NCBI GenBank assembly: GCA_019843655.1 | Contig: JACDQD010000006.1 | Location: forward strand, 15,766,246 to 15,830,245 | Reading direction: 5' to 3' | Source of the DNA: Lethocerus indicus | Taxonomy: Eukaryota > Arthropoda > Insecta > Hemiptera > Belostomatidae | Length of the DNA: 64,000 nt | Part shown: one piece after another, positions 26,007 through 38,030 of the stretch | Position numbering within the stretch: the first letter of the stretch is position 1 | Layout of the letters: every line of letters starts with the position of its first letter | Position numbers and translations under genes: made by a program | Notes under the pieces: model-generated | Seen by the model: only the letters and a program-made list of their open reading frames with translations | Database searches by the model: none | Told to the model about the DNA's origin: nothing

Positions 26007-26133
26007 TGCGGCCGCGCTCCAACCAGTCTGGTCGCTATGGAGACCAAGGTCGCCAGACACCCTCCAGACTTTCTCATCCCCCATCCCCCGCCGCCCCGCC
26101 ACTACTACCAACATGTGTCTCAATATTTCCAGG

Positions 26134-26193
26134 TCTCTTTCTCTCTCTCTCTCTCTCCCTCTCTTTCCAACTCTCCCTCCACCCCTCACTCAC

Positions 26194-26233
<40 letters not shown>

Positions 26234-26250
26234 TCCAGTTCTCCGGCTCT
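26134..26250. repeat. Compound CT-rich tract with (CACT) and (CT)15
   Basis: This is a pyrimidine-rich run with a CT array at about 26140-26156, CCCTCC-type interruptions, CACT units at 26187-26198 and (CT)15 at 26197-26226. It lies about 130 bp downstream of a G-quadruplex motif, within one GC-rich block. Confidence 0.93.
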
Positions 26251-27851
26251 CCCTTATTCTCCCCGCCGGTATATTCCCATGACCTCGGCTAACGTCTTCA
26301 CCTGTTAGCCCCCGCCGCCCCCGCCGGCTCGACCCTATTCACCTTCTGCCCCTTTTAGAACGGCCACATCTGAAGGGATCATTAATTTAAAACCCGCTGT
26401 AGCTTTTATACGGGGCCGCTCCTTCAATGAACGGATTATGTAAAAAAATTACAATAATCGGTCCCCCTGGGTTATAGGCATTCTCCAAAACCTTCTGTCT
26501 TCGACGACTCTGCTTAACAAACATTTAGTTTATTTATAGAACATTATAGATAAGTTGGGCCACATATCGATTAGTTTTAAGATACTCACAACTATTTTTA
26601 ATTGCAACCACTATTGTAATTTCCTGAGAAGAATGATACATTTAAAAATTCGGTATTTATTTTTGAATAATAAGAACACTCTTTCGATAAAAATAAGAAA
26701 TCATGTTCCCAACAATCGTCCAGCAGCATACAAATATGTTGTAGTGTATAATAATCATTGTAGCAGAAGTATTTTTTATAAACAGCGTAATTTAAATCAT
26801 AGCCATATGGATTACCGGTTGTTGTTCAGACTATCCATACCTTATATAACCTCGTGTTATATATTTGCGATATAAATTAATTAACTTCGGGACCCAAGTG
26901 GCAAATAGGCCGCCTTGAAGAAAGGGACTAGATTTATTGCGAAATTAATTCGATGGAAATAACCGGAATTTCGTTATTAACAGCTGAGAAGTAAAAACCA
27001 GATCCAGGTCTCTGTCGGGAATTTATTTATATACCGTAAATTATATAACGGACGTATCCCGCAACTGTCACGGAAGTGACAATCCGTAAATTATAGTTTT
27101 ATTTATACCGATTATAATTTGTACTTGTCTCGACAGTCGGAGCAATGCTAAATTAAAATTGTTAAATAGGATTTGCCTTCGCCTAAAGAGAGAGATACTT
27201 GTTAATTTACAATCGCTTTAGATCAACCTAATAGAATTTTCATTTTGACTATCTATTATTAGATATTATTCATATGACTCGCCGGCTCGATTAATCTTTC
27301 CGTGGTAGAGACAAAATACCGCTTAGGTAGGTTAATAAATTAATACGTTATACATAAATAGAGTGTAAATATAAATTTCCCATCTGTGTAATATCAAGAA
27401 TCGGGGGGAAATATACCTTGTGTTTGTAAGAAATTTTTTAATTTGAGACGACTTAGTTGTTAATTTTTAGGCTCGCGGTGTAGTGTAGGCGTCCGACTCT
27501 TCGATTTCGCTCTTATTGACCCTTATTAATTATACGGTCGTTCGACGCTCGGAGATGGGCGTTGGGGCTCCGCTCATTCCTTACGGTAGGAAAGGGTTGT
27601 TTGGCCCGGGGCGGTTGGGGGGTTGGAAGGAAAAAACGCGACCGTGGCGAGGTGCAGCTGTGTTTTTCAAGATGCGGCGGGCTGCGGGGCGTTCTCAGTT
27701 GGACGGGCTGTGAGCGAGCCGACCCGGCTCAGAGTGCACTGCGCTATGTGCGCTTCCGATCGATGTGTCTCCCACATAACCCCCGCCTCCATCACCTCAC
27801 CACAAACCCGGGGCTCTCCCTACTACCGGTTCCCTTTTTTTTTGTATTTAA

Positions 27852-27854
<3 letters not shown>

Positions 27855-27905
<51 letters not shown>
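27855..27905. repeat. (TA)25 microsatellite
   Basis: Fifty-one bases of alternating TA lie downstream of a GC-rich block (27.5-27.8 kb) and a short poly-T run. Spurious Tyr-Ile repeat frames cross it. Confidence 0.98.
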
Positions 27906-27907
<2 letters not shown>

Positions 27908-28800
27908 TATATCTAAGACATTCAGAGTTTCCAAGTACTTAATTTACCGCATTGAATCTACTGAATTCAATGGTGTTGAATATTATGAAGAAATTAGGAA
28001 CCTAAAGTTTACCGCACTTAGATTTTTTTCCCCACCTGGTTAGTATTAATAGAAATATTTTTACCGAAGCGACTGTTCCGGGCGCGGGGTTTCAAAAATT
28101 GCCTGGCGGCGGCAATTTCCGGGAGGATAAGGGCCCCCATTAAGAAAAAATTTAATTGTTCCAATTAAATGGCTATTAATTTGCGCACACCGAAAGGTTA
28201 TCCACCGGCATCCGATTTCTTTCCGAACGAGGATGGAGAGGCTACCTTCGGGGAGAGGGAGAGGAACATCAGTGAAGGCGGGGGGGGGGAGGCGGCCAAA
28301 AAAAGAAGACCGAAGTAATTAACGAAGGAGGGAGTTTTAATACATCTATCCGGTGATTTGCGACAATAATCGCGCGGTTTCCTCCCCGGAGCACAATTAA
28401 TAAGGTGAAATTATTAATTTGTTAAGTAGTGCACAAGTCCATGAAGGCCAGCAGGAGTAATGGGAGCGACCCCACAAGCCCTCGAGCGGCGGGCTCTCCC
28501 GCTACCGGCAGGTAAAATTCGTTTAGGCCAGTGTTTTTTTTTCTTACATTTTTTGTTTTAATTTTTTTCTCGGTCCTAACGTGCGTTACTCCCGCACATC
28601 TCCGCGATTCGCCGTTATCCCGAAGAGGAACTAATTGTAAGGCGAGGATTTTTTGTCTTTTGTAAATTTGAATACTGAGGCCGCGTGGCGTCGACCCCGT
28701 GGCGGGCCATGTTGAAAAAATAATTGCGGAATCGTTGACCGTGTTCAGGCCGAACAGGAAACGAGAGCGTGACTGACTCCCCCTTTTAGCTGCAATTAGC

Positions 28801-31800
28801 CCGTTCGATCCATAACATCTATCACCAACAAAAATACATCCTTCTTTTATTATTAGAGGATTCTGTATTGAGGAAGAGAAGAAATAATAATTTTTGGTGC
28901 AGGAGTTTTCTGTACAAATTAGTTGAATAAATTAAAAATATGATCATCCCTATATATATGTGACACTTAAGGCATAAAATAGAAAAAGTAACAAACCGCT
29001 CAATTCAGTAAACGTTCCTAAGACGAGAGTTTTGTAACAGAAACATTTTATTCAATTTTCCAATTATTCTTAAGACAGAATGTACTACTAATACAACCAA
29101 TGGGCAGAAACTAACCAGGAAATGAGATTGCCACTATTCTGGAATTCAATTACTATGTTTAAGAATTATAACTCGTGTTGTTTTTTAATAAAATCGAATT
29201 TGTCTGCGACAAGGGCCGTCTTGGATGGACTCGGAAATGGACTTGGAATTTTCGGTAAAATTCTGCGCCTGGCGCCTCGTTTTGTATAACAAATACGAAT
29301 CGTTCAGTTAACACGGCTTTCTGATTAAGAAATAGAACTCTCCATTCGATTCAGACCATAAACTCTCCTCCGGTACGAGTGGCGGGTACGTCGGGGGGAG
29401 TTTCGCGATGAAATTTACTACCTCTCGTTTTTGTTTAGTCGGGTGAGCGAAGCGTTGAGAAATAATTATCAGGAAAGAGCACGGCGGCAAACTACCTCCT
29501 GCACCGCCACCGGATTTATGGATAATTATAGGAATTATGCCATCCACCCCCGGCCCCACCCCCGGCGGCCAGGGACATAATATAATCGGCACCAGCTGTG
29601 TTCCGGTCATTTGCCGCAGCCCTCCGACAATTCCAATGTGTTGTACTGAATTTAACAACGAAATTGCTTCGTTATTCCTACGAATATAAACGAACCGGAC
29701 TGCTTCAATGAAACAATGAATAGGTTTCCTCCATTTTATTCAGCCTACAACCGGTTACATTCTGCTGGTGAAAAATAATTCATTTCTCGAGTCAACTCAT
29801 CATTCCTTTAAGCTTAATGTTTTGTACAATACTGCCCCCTAAAAAAAAGAAGAAAAGTATACAAAATAAGCTGTCTGTTATTGAATGTCGAGCACATTTG
29901 ACTTTGATTTGTGTCAGCTGCCGACCTAATTTACTAAAAAGTGTTACAGCCCAGGATCAAAATAATAATTACAGCACGGATTTGAATACAAATTAGCGAT
30001 CGAGGGATCTGAATATAAATGTTCGTTAAGAATCGTTCCTTCCTCGCGTCGAATGTCCCAGTACGCATTTACATACATATTGCTGGTTGCGACCAACGTA
30101 AGGACGCACTTTCAATTTATAATTTATACCCCGTCTCAATGCGGTTCGCACCATCGGCTCATATTAGGGGCGGTTTTGAAGGGACAAAAAAAACAACCAT
30201 CGCCAGCCGCATATTTAACCTTCTACGAGGTCGTCATAAAGTTTCTAACCGGCATCTTCTGCCACACTTTTTCATACACAGGCTTTCATACATCAAGCTA
30301 AACTGAACCGCGGAAACTGCATTTGCTCACTATAGTCTGATTATAAATAACATCACTTGCTAAATTCTGTTAACAACGTTGTCGAACTTGTTTCAAAAAC
30401 CTAGATCGTTCATTACTTTCTTTTACGAGTGTGAATATTATAGGAAGTACAAATTCCTGTTGGTGTTGAACTAAAAGGATCGCCTGGAAGGCGGTTCGCC
30501 AATTGCGATATTTAGTTAACTGAAATAAACATGAGCTTTTGATTTCTCGGATTTTCTCCGTAAAAGTCTGCTTCATTTCACCCATAGTCCGCGAGAAATT
30601 TATTGATACCTCCGAAAATCTCCCTAGGCCGAATGGAAGGTAAAATACAAGAAAAAAAAATTGCAGAGAGACACACAAATGGCTTTTGGGTAGTGATTCG
30701 GGCAAAGACTGGCAGTCTGTCTATCTTTTGGGGGCCTATCTAACTGAAAGGCCGGTGTTTGTTATTAAATCGCGGGTCCCTTTTCTCCTTGGGCGAGGCG
30801 CAACCCCGCCACTCCGAAACAACTTTTTGCGCTAGCGCTACGTTTTGGGCCGGCTCCCTACGTTTTTCCCAAAGTCGCATCAAACATCAAACGCTTCATT
30901 TTTGCTCCTTCCCCAGAAAGTGTTCTGGCACTTTGTTATTTTTCGCCCGGTGCAGTCCATTGAGCGGCCCCCGTGAATGCAGGTCCGAACGCATCCACTC
31001 CAATTCAAGACTCCTCGGTCAGCTCTTCAATGGAAGCTCCCCGAATTACGGGTCATTTCTCCTCCCCTCACGCATTTTTTGTTCTAAAATACGGATCCGA
31101 CTTCAAAAAGGGGTAATCAGCGTGAAATACCATATTTAAGCCATTGAGGAACGCAGTTACCGCCCGGAAACGGTCTGAATATTTAGCGGTGTCTTCTGAA
31201 TCCAACCTCGAAGGCTTAAAAGTTGTATTCCAAAACGCGACGGAACTTATTAATTATCGACCCGTTATATTGCAATCGTCGCACCCCCTGCAATTATTGC
31301 AGCCCTTTTTTTGTGTGCATCCGTAATTGGAGTAGACTTGCGTTCTGGACGGGTGCCTGTGCCACAGTGCCCGTGACACTGCTTTTATTATTATTTTTCG
31401 TCGCCGCGACGCTTTCAAGATTTTCCGAGCGTTTACGATCGTAGCCGGATGCGAGGCGTGTAAGATATGCGATGGATATGCTCGAAGAAATCAGTAACAC
31501 GACGGGACGGTTTCGTTTTCTCTCGAATGATTGATACGGATCTTCACCGGGATCATTAGCGACTACTCATTAGCCGGTCGAAATCATCGGCCACTTATTT
31601 ACAGGCGCATTAATTATAACCCCGCGAATAATTTACGTCTATTAAGTTTCAGTATTGCGCCGACTCTGAAAAATAACGCCAACACACCTCGCACGATATC
31701 TATCTCGCAGGTCGGCTCTAATTTGACTTTGTAATCGCGCAATTAACGCTATTCTTTTTAATTTATTCCCTTCCCCGTTGTTTACACTTGGTACGTGAGC

Positions 31801-32930
31801 TTCGATCGGTGAGATACTCGACAGAAATATAGAAAACATTTTTTAATTTCGATACACTTCAACGCCATCTTCGTTGGCCTACGCGTGGCTCATTAAACTT
31901 TCAGGATGCAACGATCCAATCTATCTTAATAACCTAAAACATTCCTATTAAAAACGTTCTCGTCGTTATCTTATTAGGAATAGGCATGTGGGTGATACCC
32001 GACCACGATTGTAGGGCGAATATAATCGAGCATAATTCTTCGATAAATCCGTCGAATAAATCTCGGGTCATTAATCTCGTATATATCTGTCGTAGATTGA
32101 ACAAGTAGGTGTGTAAAATGTACGGAATAACCGAGCGTTCCGTAACGCAGCGCTATAGGAATGAAATAAAAGATAATAAACTGGAACCAGTCTGAACACG
32201 GGCGACATTTATTTCACCTCACTGTGATTCGACGTCCACTCACCAGATAACGGTCGCCGCCATTCTGAGTTTCGTAACAGACGATGATTTTCAAGGATGC
32301 TCCCGCGCGATTGGGACATTGACTGAAGCTGATTACAGCCCGATTGTACAAAATCGATAATAGATGGAGCCGGAGTCCCGATTCGATGATAAAGCAGAAC
32401 CATCAAAATACACAAAGTAGAATTTGCAACCGAAACAAAAAAGGCGTGAGATTTTGAAAGATTTTCAGCGGTAAGATGGACAATCACCATTTCGCTGTAT
32501 GTTACCCCATCGGCTCTCTTAGATCGACATTTGCATAATTTTATTCTAATGTGGATATTTTAAGAGATTATGTTTGCGAATAAACGCCCATATCTATTCT
32601 AGTTCCCTAAGATGCTAATGCTAAAACTAATAAAAATTAGGTAACTGCTAAATGAACCGAGCTCTTCTTGTAAAAATCATCCATAAAAACGGCTACTATA
32701 AAAATGCCGGGTATTTTTATATAAACTGAAGTACACGAAATACGATTAGATACGATAATAGCCTAAAAGGTACACTCTTCTAGGAACATAAAAGTATGGG
32801 GTAATATTTTATTCGCTCGGTTTTGTACTCCTAGTTTTATGATCTTTCATTTGCACGCCAATCAAACGTTTCATACGAACCATGAACTAGCAATTTATAC
32901 CACACTTCCCAAAGTCCTCAACATCCTTGT
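28801..32930. other. Non-coding, mixed composition
   Basis: A C-rich stretch at 29540-29575 has three C tracts, one short of a G4 motif. Frames of 95-126 codons at 29.3-31.1 kb carry no recognisable domain, and most overlap another frame. Nothing else is supported. Confidence 0.5.
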
Positions 32931-33255
32931 CGGAAATTAGCTAGCGTCCACCACACAGTTGGGCTAAACGTAAAGGACAGGGACGGCGGCGGGCGAAAGG
33001 GAGGAGGGGGGTGTTAATTGGAAATGGGGAGTCCGCGACTACGACATCAGAGGGTACGAACGGGACATAAAAGAAAGAGAGGAATAGAAGTACGGGAAGA
33101 GATATAGAGGGCGAGAGAGAGAAAGGGATAGAGATGATGGAATAGGTGGTATGGCGGCGGTCACAATTAGCCGTGTCGACACTAAGTGCCCCCTCTCGCC
33201 GCCCCCGCCCCCACACTCTTTTTATCTCATCTCTCTTCCCCTCCCCGCCAACCCT

Positions 33256-33316
33256 ATCCCTCCCTCCCTCCCTCCTTCCCTCTCTCTGTCTCTCTCTCTC
33301 TCTCCCTCCCTCTGCT
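33256..33316. repeat. (TCCC)n / (TC)n pyrimidine tract
   Basis: TCCC units are followed by TC units with few interruptions. The minus strand therefore carries closely spaced GGG tracts. A purine-rich segment (about 33060-33140) lies upstream on the same strand. Confidence 0.9.
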
Positions 33317-34256
33317 CTACCTGTAATTAATAGGAGGGATGGCTGTTTTTTTTCTTTTTTTTTTGACTGGTACCGGGGCTGCTAGCGCTCCCGGCGTCTC
33401 GCCTCTAGTACCCCGCCTCGACGCTGGACTGCGTCGGGTGCAACTGACCAATAAGTTTCATCCGATATAGGTGGTCGAAGAGGCTTGCTAAGAATAACTC
33501 ACGAAATCATTAATAACATTACATTCTTTAACTTCACTCAACCGCTAGCATCCATGTTACAAACATACTGCTCCATGTCGCTGGGTGTCAGCAAACCATC
33601 CCCATCTACATCTAATTCATCGAAACTAGGAGTATATCAACTTCAGGTTATGATCTTATAAATTAGACCACTTTTATATTAAATGGGCTCTTATTATTTC
33701 GGGCAAATAGGAACGTTTCTATTTCAAGAACTTTTGATATATAACAATAATAAAACCTGTAATGTGTGTAAAACCTCGAAGCGAATTCTCGGTTATGATT
33801 CCTAAAACGTTTGTTCTAATAATGTTTTGCTTTTCGTATATTTCTGTTATACTGTCGCCACTGAGTTTGATACTACCATGGACGGAATACAGGCCCTTAA
33901 CTACAAGTGAAGATGGTGGTGAGGAGCCCCCCCCCCCGGAGGAGCAGAACCCGGTAATTTATAAAGCCCTTCACGTCCGATTTAATTATGCAGTACATTT
34001 ATACTGAAATAACGTATTAATTATGAACATTTCACGCGTTAGTATGAAGTTAGGGTTGTGCTTATGTTGGCGAATGGAGCTACTAGGAAATTGAATTTTT
34101 TTTACTTGTCATCGATAAGGCGGTCAATCGGAACCGACGGTTCGTCACGTGGGGCAACACGAAATTCGCACACGGCCCGTTATTAAACAGTATATTAAAT
34201 AGGAAGCGGTATTAGAGGGATTTTTAATTCGGGTGCGGGCAAACCGTGCGGGTTGA

Positions 34257-34298
34257 GGGGCCGGGGACGGGGGCGGTGGCGGGGGTAGGTGCGGGGGT
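34257..34298 (+). other. G-quadruplex motif, plus strand
   Basis: Five or more tracts of four to five G occur in sequence: GGGGCCGGGGACGGGGG, then GGTGGC, then GGGGG, a 7-base spacer and GGGGG. The shortest loops are 2 bases and the rest are 7 or fewer. More GGG tracts flank it (34231-34304). The sequence meets the usual G4 definition; folding is untested. Confidence 0.8.
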
Positions 34299-34430
34299 GG
34301 CGGGTCCTTGTCATTCCCCCCCTCGATAATGAGCATGCGTCACTCGGCCACCCCTCAACTACCCCCTCTTCCAATTTTTTAAGCCCTTATTGATTTTTTT
34401 ATTACGCCGCCTCCCCCACCCACTGCCAGA

Positions 34431-34457
34431 CCCTCCCTCCTGCCCCCAACCACCCCC
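34431..34457 (-). other. G-quadruplex motif, minus strand
   Basis: The plus strand reads CCC T CCC, then TCCTG, CCCCC, AACCA and CCCCC, so the minus strand has four G tracts with loops of 5, 5 and 1. It lies 133 bp from the plus-strand motif at 34257-34298. Confidence 0.7.
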
Positions 34458-34522
34458 ACAGAGGGGCGTCCCTCTGTTTTAGCCGCCCCACTCCTGCAGT
34501 TGCATCTTTAATGTGGGTATTA

Positions 34523-34602
34523 CCCTCTCTCCGCCCCGCCCGCTCACCCCTCGTACTCTCTCCTCCCTCTCCGCCCCCGCCGCTCACCCTTGTACTCTCT
34601 CC
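34523..34602. repeat. Imperfect tandem duplication of about 40 bp, C-rich
   Basis: Unit 1 (34523-34563, 41 bp) and unit 2 (34565-34602, 38 bp) both run CCCTCT...CCGCCC...CGCTCACCC...GTACTCTCTCC. They differ by small indels and substitutions. Further CCCTC/CCCTCC-rich sequence follows to about 34660. Both frames across it are low-complexity and not credible as protein. Confidence 0.8.
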
Positions 34603-36279
34603 CTCTATCCCCCCTCACCCCTCCTCCGACCCTTCTCCGTGCATCCCTCCCTCCCTCTACGCACAGCCCGGAACCCTGACGCTTTTTTTGGGCCGGCCAG
34701 CTACTTATTTCACGATGAAAAAAAGTCTGCCTCTATATTAATATTGGCAGGTGTATTTTGAAAATAAACGACTTCCGGGATTTGGGAACCCCTGTTTTAA
34801 CTCCTCCTCCTGCCGACGACGATTGTCTTGATGGAGTCATGTCATCCTCATGAGTACTTCATTATGTCAAACATGAGTATACAACACATTATCAACAACG
34901 AAGACTATGGACCGAGATGATATCTTGCCATCGAGATCAAGTCTAATTATTGCGTTCTCATGTCTCGCCTCAGTCGTAAGGTCCTATGGTAGCACGGTTT
35001 TCTGTCACATTTCATTTTTCTGATGAAATAGCCGATGGCGTTCTGAAATAAGACCAAATCACCGAATGGAGACAGAGGTGGCAACGGTGAGAATATTCCA
35101 AACCCCGCAGCCTCCTAGTACCTATCTTAAATCAGTTCCAAATATTTACGGAGGGCCAACAGAAAATATTTTAAAGCTAATATTCTCGAAAATATTTATT
35201 TTATTTATAATATCGGTTGCCTTTATATTATTTTATTAATCAAGCACATGGCAGGAATTTGCAGTAGTTACACTAAATTCTATAACTATAATTCCAAGGA
35301 ACCTTTGGTCCTTTAAGCTATCTCCATTTCTGAAAATTTGAAATTTGTTTGGCAATATCTCCTGCAAAACCTTCACTGTCTGAGTCCTGCTTGGATTTAA
35401 ATAAATTCATTTTTCGCTCCAATTTTGAATACAATTGTGGAGTTTCTTTTTTTATTCTACACCCGAGTTGAATTCAACCGGCAGAAAATATCTAATGTTA
35501 CTCTCTTCGGTTTCGGTCACCTAAATGCAGTTGCTTTGGGAACCAATCCCCGAGCTCAATTCCCCCCGAGGATTAAAAGTCTTATCTCTTTTCATAATTC
35601 ATAAAACCAAATAAAATGGGGAGGTGGGAGCCTTTCACCCCATCAAACTTTCGTTCAGCGCGATCCACTAAATCCGATGGAATTAAATTAAATCCTCCAC
35701 GTTTTGGCCGCTATGGAAAAAAAGCGGAAAGGAAAATTATCAACTAAACGACGCATTATCTTGTATACAATTTGCGTTAAGCTCCAGGATTTACATTCTA
35801 GGAAAAGTTTCCTTCGGTTTACCCGAAAGTGTCTTTATAACTTTACAGATGTCCGAAATTTTTGAGACAACTTTCATTTCTCCCATTATATGTTGCGATA
35901 AAGACGGTAAGACTAAAAGAATGACGATTAGGATTCCAAATTAAATTGAGAATTTTTGACAAACAACATAAAAATATGAGAACTCGTTTATATTCATGTT
36001 ATAATTACTTTTCGCAAATTTCATTTTAATTGAAAAATTAAATTTAGTCCTAGTGGGATAGAATTAGCCAATACGCATCGTATCATACCTTTTCGCTAGG
36101 TGTGTTCTATTCAGATGTGACCAAAAAGCGGTCTGACAAACTCGCTAACGATACCGACCCCTTTTTCGGAGCAAACAATTCGAGCAGAAAGTTTACGTTT
36201 AACTCAGTTTTTAACAATTTATATTTCCGGTCCAGCGGCCCGAAGGTGTCTTCTCTCATTTGGGTCCCCACCGTGGGAG

Positions 36280-36289
36280 TATATAAAGG
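36280..36289 (+). promoter_or_regulatory. Candidate TATA-box core promoter
   Basis: TATATAAAGG is flanked by GGGAG and GGGAAGAGGCGGG, as in strong TATA promoters. A start about 29-31 bases downstream would fall near 36309-36311, where a CA dinucleotide (36308-36309) could serve as a YR start. AGACAT at 36331-36336 fits the DPE consensus RGWYVT, but about 5 bases closer than the strict +28 position for that start. No good TCAGT initiator is seen. The motif could head the speculative unit ending at 37952. Confidence 0.3.
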
Positions 36290-36929
36290 GGAAGAGGCGG
36301 GTAGTTACAAGGAGAGCTGAGCGACATCAAAGACATTCACACTTTAGTTGGTAGCGCCGCGGAACTGCCTCCGTCTCTCTTTGTCCCTCCAATATCGGTT
36401 ATTTTTATACTAATTTAACACGTGTGAAGGCGCGAGGAGTTGAAAAACAGGTCAAAAGCTGGATTTGAGAGAACCCACTCAGGCCACTTTCTATAAATTT
36501 CCGCGGTCTGACACCCCAAGTACAATTAGCGGTGTGGGTTTAAAGAAAGTACACAAAATTAATATCCGGAATCTCTTACATCTATTAAGACATTTGGACA
36601 AACTAACATTATTACTTGATTAATTTGTTGTAACATTTGTACTGTCCCAGCTGTACGCTCTACAAGTAATTATTCCCAAGAACGATTCGCTAAAAATACT
36701 TATTTTGATTAAATCAATGAGTATCGGTGGGTAAAAAAGGGAAAATAAGTCCTAATTGATTTAATGCTCAATTTTAAAAATACACGCAGGCTTTGTCAGT
36801 GGGCGAGGGGGTGCATGGGCAATCGACTGACAATTTTAACCGGAGTGGGGCATTAACCGGGCTTTTTTCTTCTGTAAAATAACATGACTTAATTAAAATG
36901 TTTTCGGAGGGGGGGGGGGAGAAAAAAAC

Positions 36930-36945
36930 AACAATTGTTAACAAT
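36930..36945. promoter_or_regulatory. Overlapping SOX-type sites
   Basis: AACAATTGTTAACAAT holds AACAAT, ATTGTT and AACAAT in tandem, with a perfect 12-bp palindrome ATTGTTAACAAT (36934-36945). HMG-box SOX proteins bind AACAAT/ATTGTT, often as inverted pairs. It follows a G-run and poly-A and lies about 650 bp downstream of the TATA motif at 36280. Confidence 0.3.
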
Positions 36946-37496
36946 CAAATTAGCATTTGTAAACGAGCGAATCGAAGTGCATTTCGAATTCCTCGGTAAA
37001 ATGTCGGAATCGGAGATTTAAAAGCGAAAAAATAATGGATATTTTTGCTGTAAATTCCGGTCAGTGTCCTGTCAAGTAATTTCCTAATTGATTACGAAAA
37101 AAGTTCATAATAATGACTGTTCCATATAGTTCCATGTATTCAATCTTATTAAAGTGGTTTTGGGAAAAGCGAACCGGAGGATTGGAAATCATCCATGAAC
37201 TTAGGATTGAATAAAATGAAACGGACATTAATAAAACAGATGTTTTCTATACATGCATTAATGCGTTGATAAAAACAGATGAAATGCAAATATCACATTT
37301 GAATGTCACCTTGAAAAAAAGTGATTTCTTAGCAGCGGTTTTATATTTTCTATTAATGCGAAATGATATAACGGGACATAAGAACTTTGATGTTTCAGTA
37401 TTGAAATATATTAAAATGCGAATACAGCCAGGAAGGATGGTATTTAAAAAATGAATTATCATGTTTTAAATACTTCACCATTCTTTTTTTTCATTC

Positions 37497-37550
37497 AGTA
37501 TCTGGTTCTAGTCTTGGCTCAGGAATAGCCTTTCTAATTTTCATACGCAG
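37497..37550 (+). other. Two acceptor-like 3' splice sites
   Basis: TTCTTTTTTTTCATTCAG ends at 37498 and TTTCTAATTTTCATACGCAG ends at 37550. Both have pyrimidine-rich tracts, and the second has a CTAAT branch-like sequence. They are followed 17 bases later by the ATG of the 117-codon frame. Poly-T plus AG combinations are common in AT-rich DNA, so this is suggestive only. Confidence 0.25.
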
Positions 37551-37566
37551 GTCTCTGTGAAACTTC

Positions 37567-37920
37567 ATGCGGAACGCAATGACTCCGAATGGGCCGTCAG
37601 AAAACAGAACATTATCGTGGTTTATTTCGAAATTGGAAAGCTTTCCTGGATCTGAACAAAAAAAACTCTCCCGTCCCAGAATTCGGACAATAAATCTACC
37701 TTTAATTTACCGGTGCGACCTCGAACCTCCGTCGCGTTCGACGAGATCTGGTAGCCGAAAACACAGTTTTGAATATCAAATCCGGCCGACACAATTGAAA
37801 CAAAATACCGGTTTAATTAAATCAATTTTTACCCAACGGACGCCGTCCGAGCTTGCAGTAATTATCAACTCGGAAAAGATCCCAGGAGTTTATTCGCCGA
37901 CGATTTTCGTTTCGAGTTGA
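37567..37920 (+). CDS. Speculative small protein, 117 aa, no recognised domain
   Basis: A frame of 117 codons starts at an ATG 17 bases after an acceptor-like AG and stops at 37918-37920. An AATAAA signal follows at 37947. The protein begins MRNAMTPNGPSE, is basic and Ser/Arg-rich in the middle (RSTRSGSRKH near residues 58-67) and ends IFVSS. No signal peptide, membrane span, coiled coil or catalytic motif is apparent, and I recognise no family. The length is within chance for this window. The only reasons to list it are the ordered TATA, acceptor, ATG and polyadenylation signals. It is probably not real. Confidence 0.12.
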   Translation: MRNAMTPNGPSENRTLSWFISKLESFPGSEQKKLSRPRIRTINLPLIYRCDLEPPSRSTRSGSRKHSFEYQIRPTQLKQNTGLIKSIFTQRTPSELAVIINSEKIPGVYSPTIFVSS

Positions 37921-37946
37921 AAAAAAATTCTCCACCATCCGATACG

Positions 37947-37952
37947 AATAAA
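37947..37952 (+). promoter_or_regulatory. AATAAA polyadenylation-type signal
   Basis: The canonical hexamer lies 27 bases after the stop of the 117-codon frame. The hexamer is frequent in AT-rich DNA, so on its own it carries little weight. Confidence 0.2.
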
Positions 37953-38030
37953 GCCTGTCTCAAATGGGACGCCGAATTTCGACACTGTCCCATGCCCGAC
38001 TAAACGAGGTTGCTTCAGGAAAGTCTACAC

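Larger units (their letters stand above)
25861..28800. other. GC/CT-rich block, AT-rich gap, second GC block
   Basis: The first block (25.86-26.34 kb) holds the G4 motif and CT tract. The 26.4-27.5 kb interval is AT-rich with nothing assigned. The second block (27.5-27.8 kb) ends at the (TA)25 array. From 28.06 to 28.75 kb CpG-rich and ATTA-rich words alternate. Confidence 0.5.
32931..36100. other. Skewed purine/pyrimidine blocks, then AT-rich DNA
   Basis: Two blocks (32.99-33.32 and 34.23-34.66 kb) are purine- or G-rich on the left and pyrimidine- or C-rich on the right. From 34.8 to 36.1 kb the DNA is AT-rich without frames of 60 codons or assigned features. Confidence 0.55.

Noticed and set aside
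25865..26308. 147-codon frame
   Set aside because: Nearly half is Ser/Leu/Pro/Thr-rich sequence read from CT and C-rich tracts, and the rest comes from GGC-rich minisatellite sequence.
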